This document shows positions 63,262-64,000 of a DNA stretch of 64,000 nucleotides, piece after piece. The notes below the pieces were generated by a model. It was not told the DNA's origin. It saw only the letters and a list, made by a program, of their open reading frames with translations, and searched no databases. Position 1 is the first letter of the stretch; every line of letters starts with the position of its first letter. This stretch comes from Candidatus Hinthialibacter antarcticus (GTDB taxonomy: Bacteria > Hinthialibacterota > Hinthialibacteria > Hinthialibacterales > Hinthialibacteraceae). Where the stretch lies: positions 62,001 to 126,000 of the forward strand of contig JAVCCE010000007.1 of NCBI GenBank assembly GCA_030765645.1, given 5' to 3'. The position numbers and the translations under genes are program-made.

Positions 63262-64000
63262 GTCGTCGCTGCAATCAACGGCCGCCCATGCGGCAGCGGT
63301 TTGGGCAATTCGACAAATTCAGATACAGCAGAAAATAACGGGTCAAAATCTTTTTCCAGATGCCCAATCAGGCAATCCGTCAAATCGCCGCGCAGATTTG
63401 GATATTTCATTAAGAAATCCTTAAAACGGAAATCTTGATCGTAGAACGCGTACACCAGTTTGCGCATTGCTTCGATCATAACGATGAGTTTCTCGCCATA
63501 TTCTGCGAATTGTTCAGCGGAAACGTCATTGCGTTCGAGCGCTTTGTGAATGGCTTCGCCCGCAAGTTCGCCGCTGAGCAACGCTAACAAAACGCCAGAT
63601 GAAAACACCGGGTCTAAAAACGCAAACGCGTCGCCGGTTAAGACCAAGCCATCCGATGCGCAATATTCGGAACGATAGGAATATTCACCCGTCGCCCAAT
63701 AGTCAGTGCAGCGCTCGCCAACAGACAGGTGGTCTTCGATCCAGGGATTGCTTTTGATTTCCCGTTGAAAAATCGTATCCAAGTCGCGACTGTCGCGGTA
63801 AAGATATTCACGCTCGGCGACCAGACCCACACTGACAATATCGTCAGGCAAGGGGATATACCAGAACCAGCCGTTGTCAGGGATATACGCAACTGTGGTC
63901 GCGCCTTCGTCTTTGCCTTCGTCGCGCTTGGCGCCTTTATATCGGGTCCAGATAGACGTTTTGTTAAGTTTCGGGTCCATTTTGCGCCAGCGGTTTCGCG
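63258..64000 (-). CDS. Halogenase-like FAD-dependent oxidoreductase, C-terminal part
   Basis: The frame runs off the right edge; the first ATG seen (63980) is internal, because the frame stays open to 64000. The visible 247 residues contain GWFWYIPLPDDIVSVGLV and LTGDAFAFLDPVFSSGVLLALLSG, both hallmarks of flavin-dependent halogenase-like and related FAD monooxygenases (CndH/tryptophan-halogenase-like). The FAD Rossmann motif and the halogenase WxWxIP-type Lys are outside the window, so halogenation cannot be checked. It is the first visible gene of the operon down to 54926. Confidence 0.8.
   Translation of the reverse strand, partial: RNRWRKMDPKLNKTSIWTRYKGAKRDEGKDEGATTVAYIPDNGWFWYIPLPDDIVSVGLVAEREYLYRDSRDLDTIFQREIKSNPWIEDHLSVGERCTDYWATGEYSYRSEYCASDGLVLTGDAFAFLDPVFSSGVLLALLSGELAGEAIHKALERNDVSAEQFAEYGEKLIVMIEAMRKLVYAFYDQDFRFKDFLMKYPNLRGDLTDCLIGHLEKDFDPLFSAVSEFVELPKPLPHGRPLIAATT

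Overview
The window is about 64 kb of mid-GC (roughly 50%) bacterial chromosome carrying about 54 protein genes. I see no rRNA, tRNA, CRISPR array, insertion sequence or integrase. The genes point to a free-living, Gram-negative, heterotrophic bacterium from a poorly cultured lineage: Tat-type secreted sulfatase and oxidoreductases (Gfo/Idh/MocA, aldo/keto reductase), secreted laminin-G/DUF1349-like proteins, a pseudopilin of the kind with a 'TTPVxYM...DPF' motif, a dockerin relic, a lipoprotein, and LigA/MurB/MurJ/AcpS housekeeping genes. This set recalls MAGs of Hydrogenedentota, Sumerlaeota, Hinthialibacterota or PVC-like phyla. The phylum is inference only; there is no marker here that fixes it.

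Layout. 0-7 kb: end of elbB, DinB-like, a GtrB-like glycosyltransferase, a TPR protein, an Amidase_3-LysM cell-wall hydrolase, a radical SAM/SPASM enzyme and a VOC protein. 7-14.5 kb (minus strand): aroA-cmk-acpS-DAACS symporter, then a TPR lipoprotein, a B12-type radical SAM enzyme and a stand-alone IspG-like cluster-binding domain. 14.5-16 kb: a secreted protein with twelve CxxC pairs and a DA1-like metallopeptidase domain, preceded by a dockerin relic. 16-20.2 kb: an arsS-DUF547-TVP38-MerA-like operon. 20.4-23.3 kb: three-subunit proton-translocating transhydrogenase. 23.5-30.3 kb: sulfatase, NHLRC2-like thioredoxin-NHL protein, PLC-like phosphodiesterase, thioredoxin-fold protein, MurJ. 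30.5-30.95 kb: a mosaic of palindromic intergenic repeats. 31-35.6 kb: two Tat-type oxidoreductases, a Phd/VapC module with altered active-site residues, a cold-shock protein and an orphan MNT nucleotidyltransferase. 35.6-43.8 kb: ligA, mutM, polyprenyl synthase, engB, murB, adk. 44-50.4 kb: CDF transporter-cupin pair, pseudopilin, low-complexity protein, YjbQ, YdcF-like, GT39. 50.6-55.6 kb: three secreted beta-sandwich proteins. 55.6-64 kb: a tightly overlapping operon (halogenase-like flavoprotein, GT4, thioesterase, EamA, AMP ligase, ABC ATPase and permease) ending in one of those secreted proteins.

Most interesting: the secreted zinc-finger/DA1-type peptidase; the orphan IspG [4Fe-4S] domain that keeps all cluster ligands but lacks the substrate barrel; the arsS cluster; the overlapping flavoprotein-ligase-ABC operon; and an 80-bp palindromic repeat present in two near-complete and two partial intergenic copies, beside several other dispersed palindromes. 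Start codons were moved from the longest open frame to a downstream start where a Shine-Dalgarno sequence, signal peptide or 4-bp overlap supports it. Family calls are by motif recognition without database searches.
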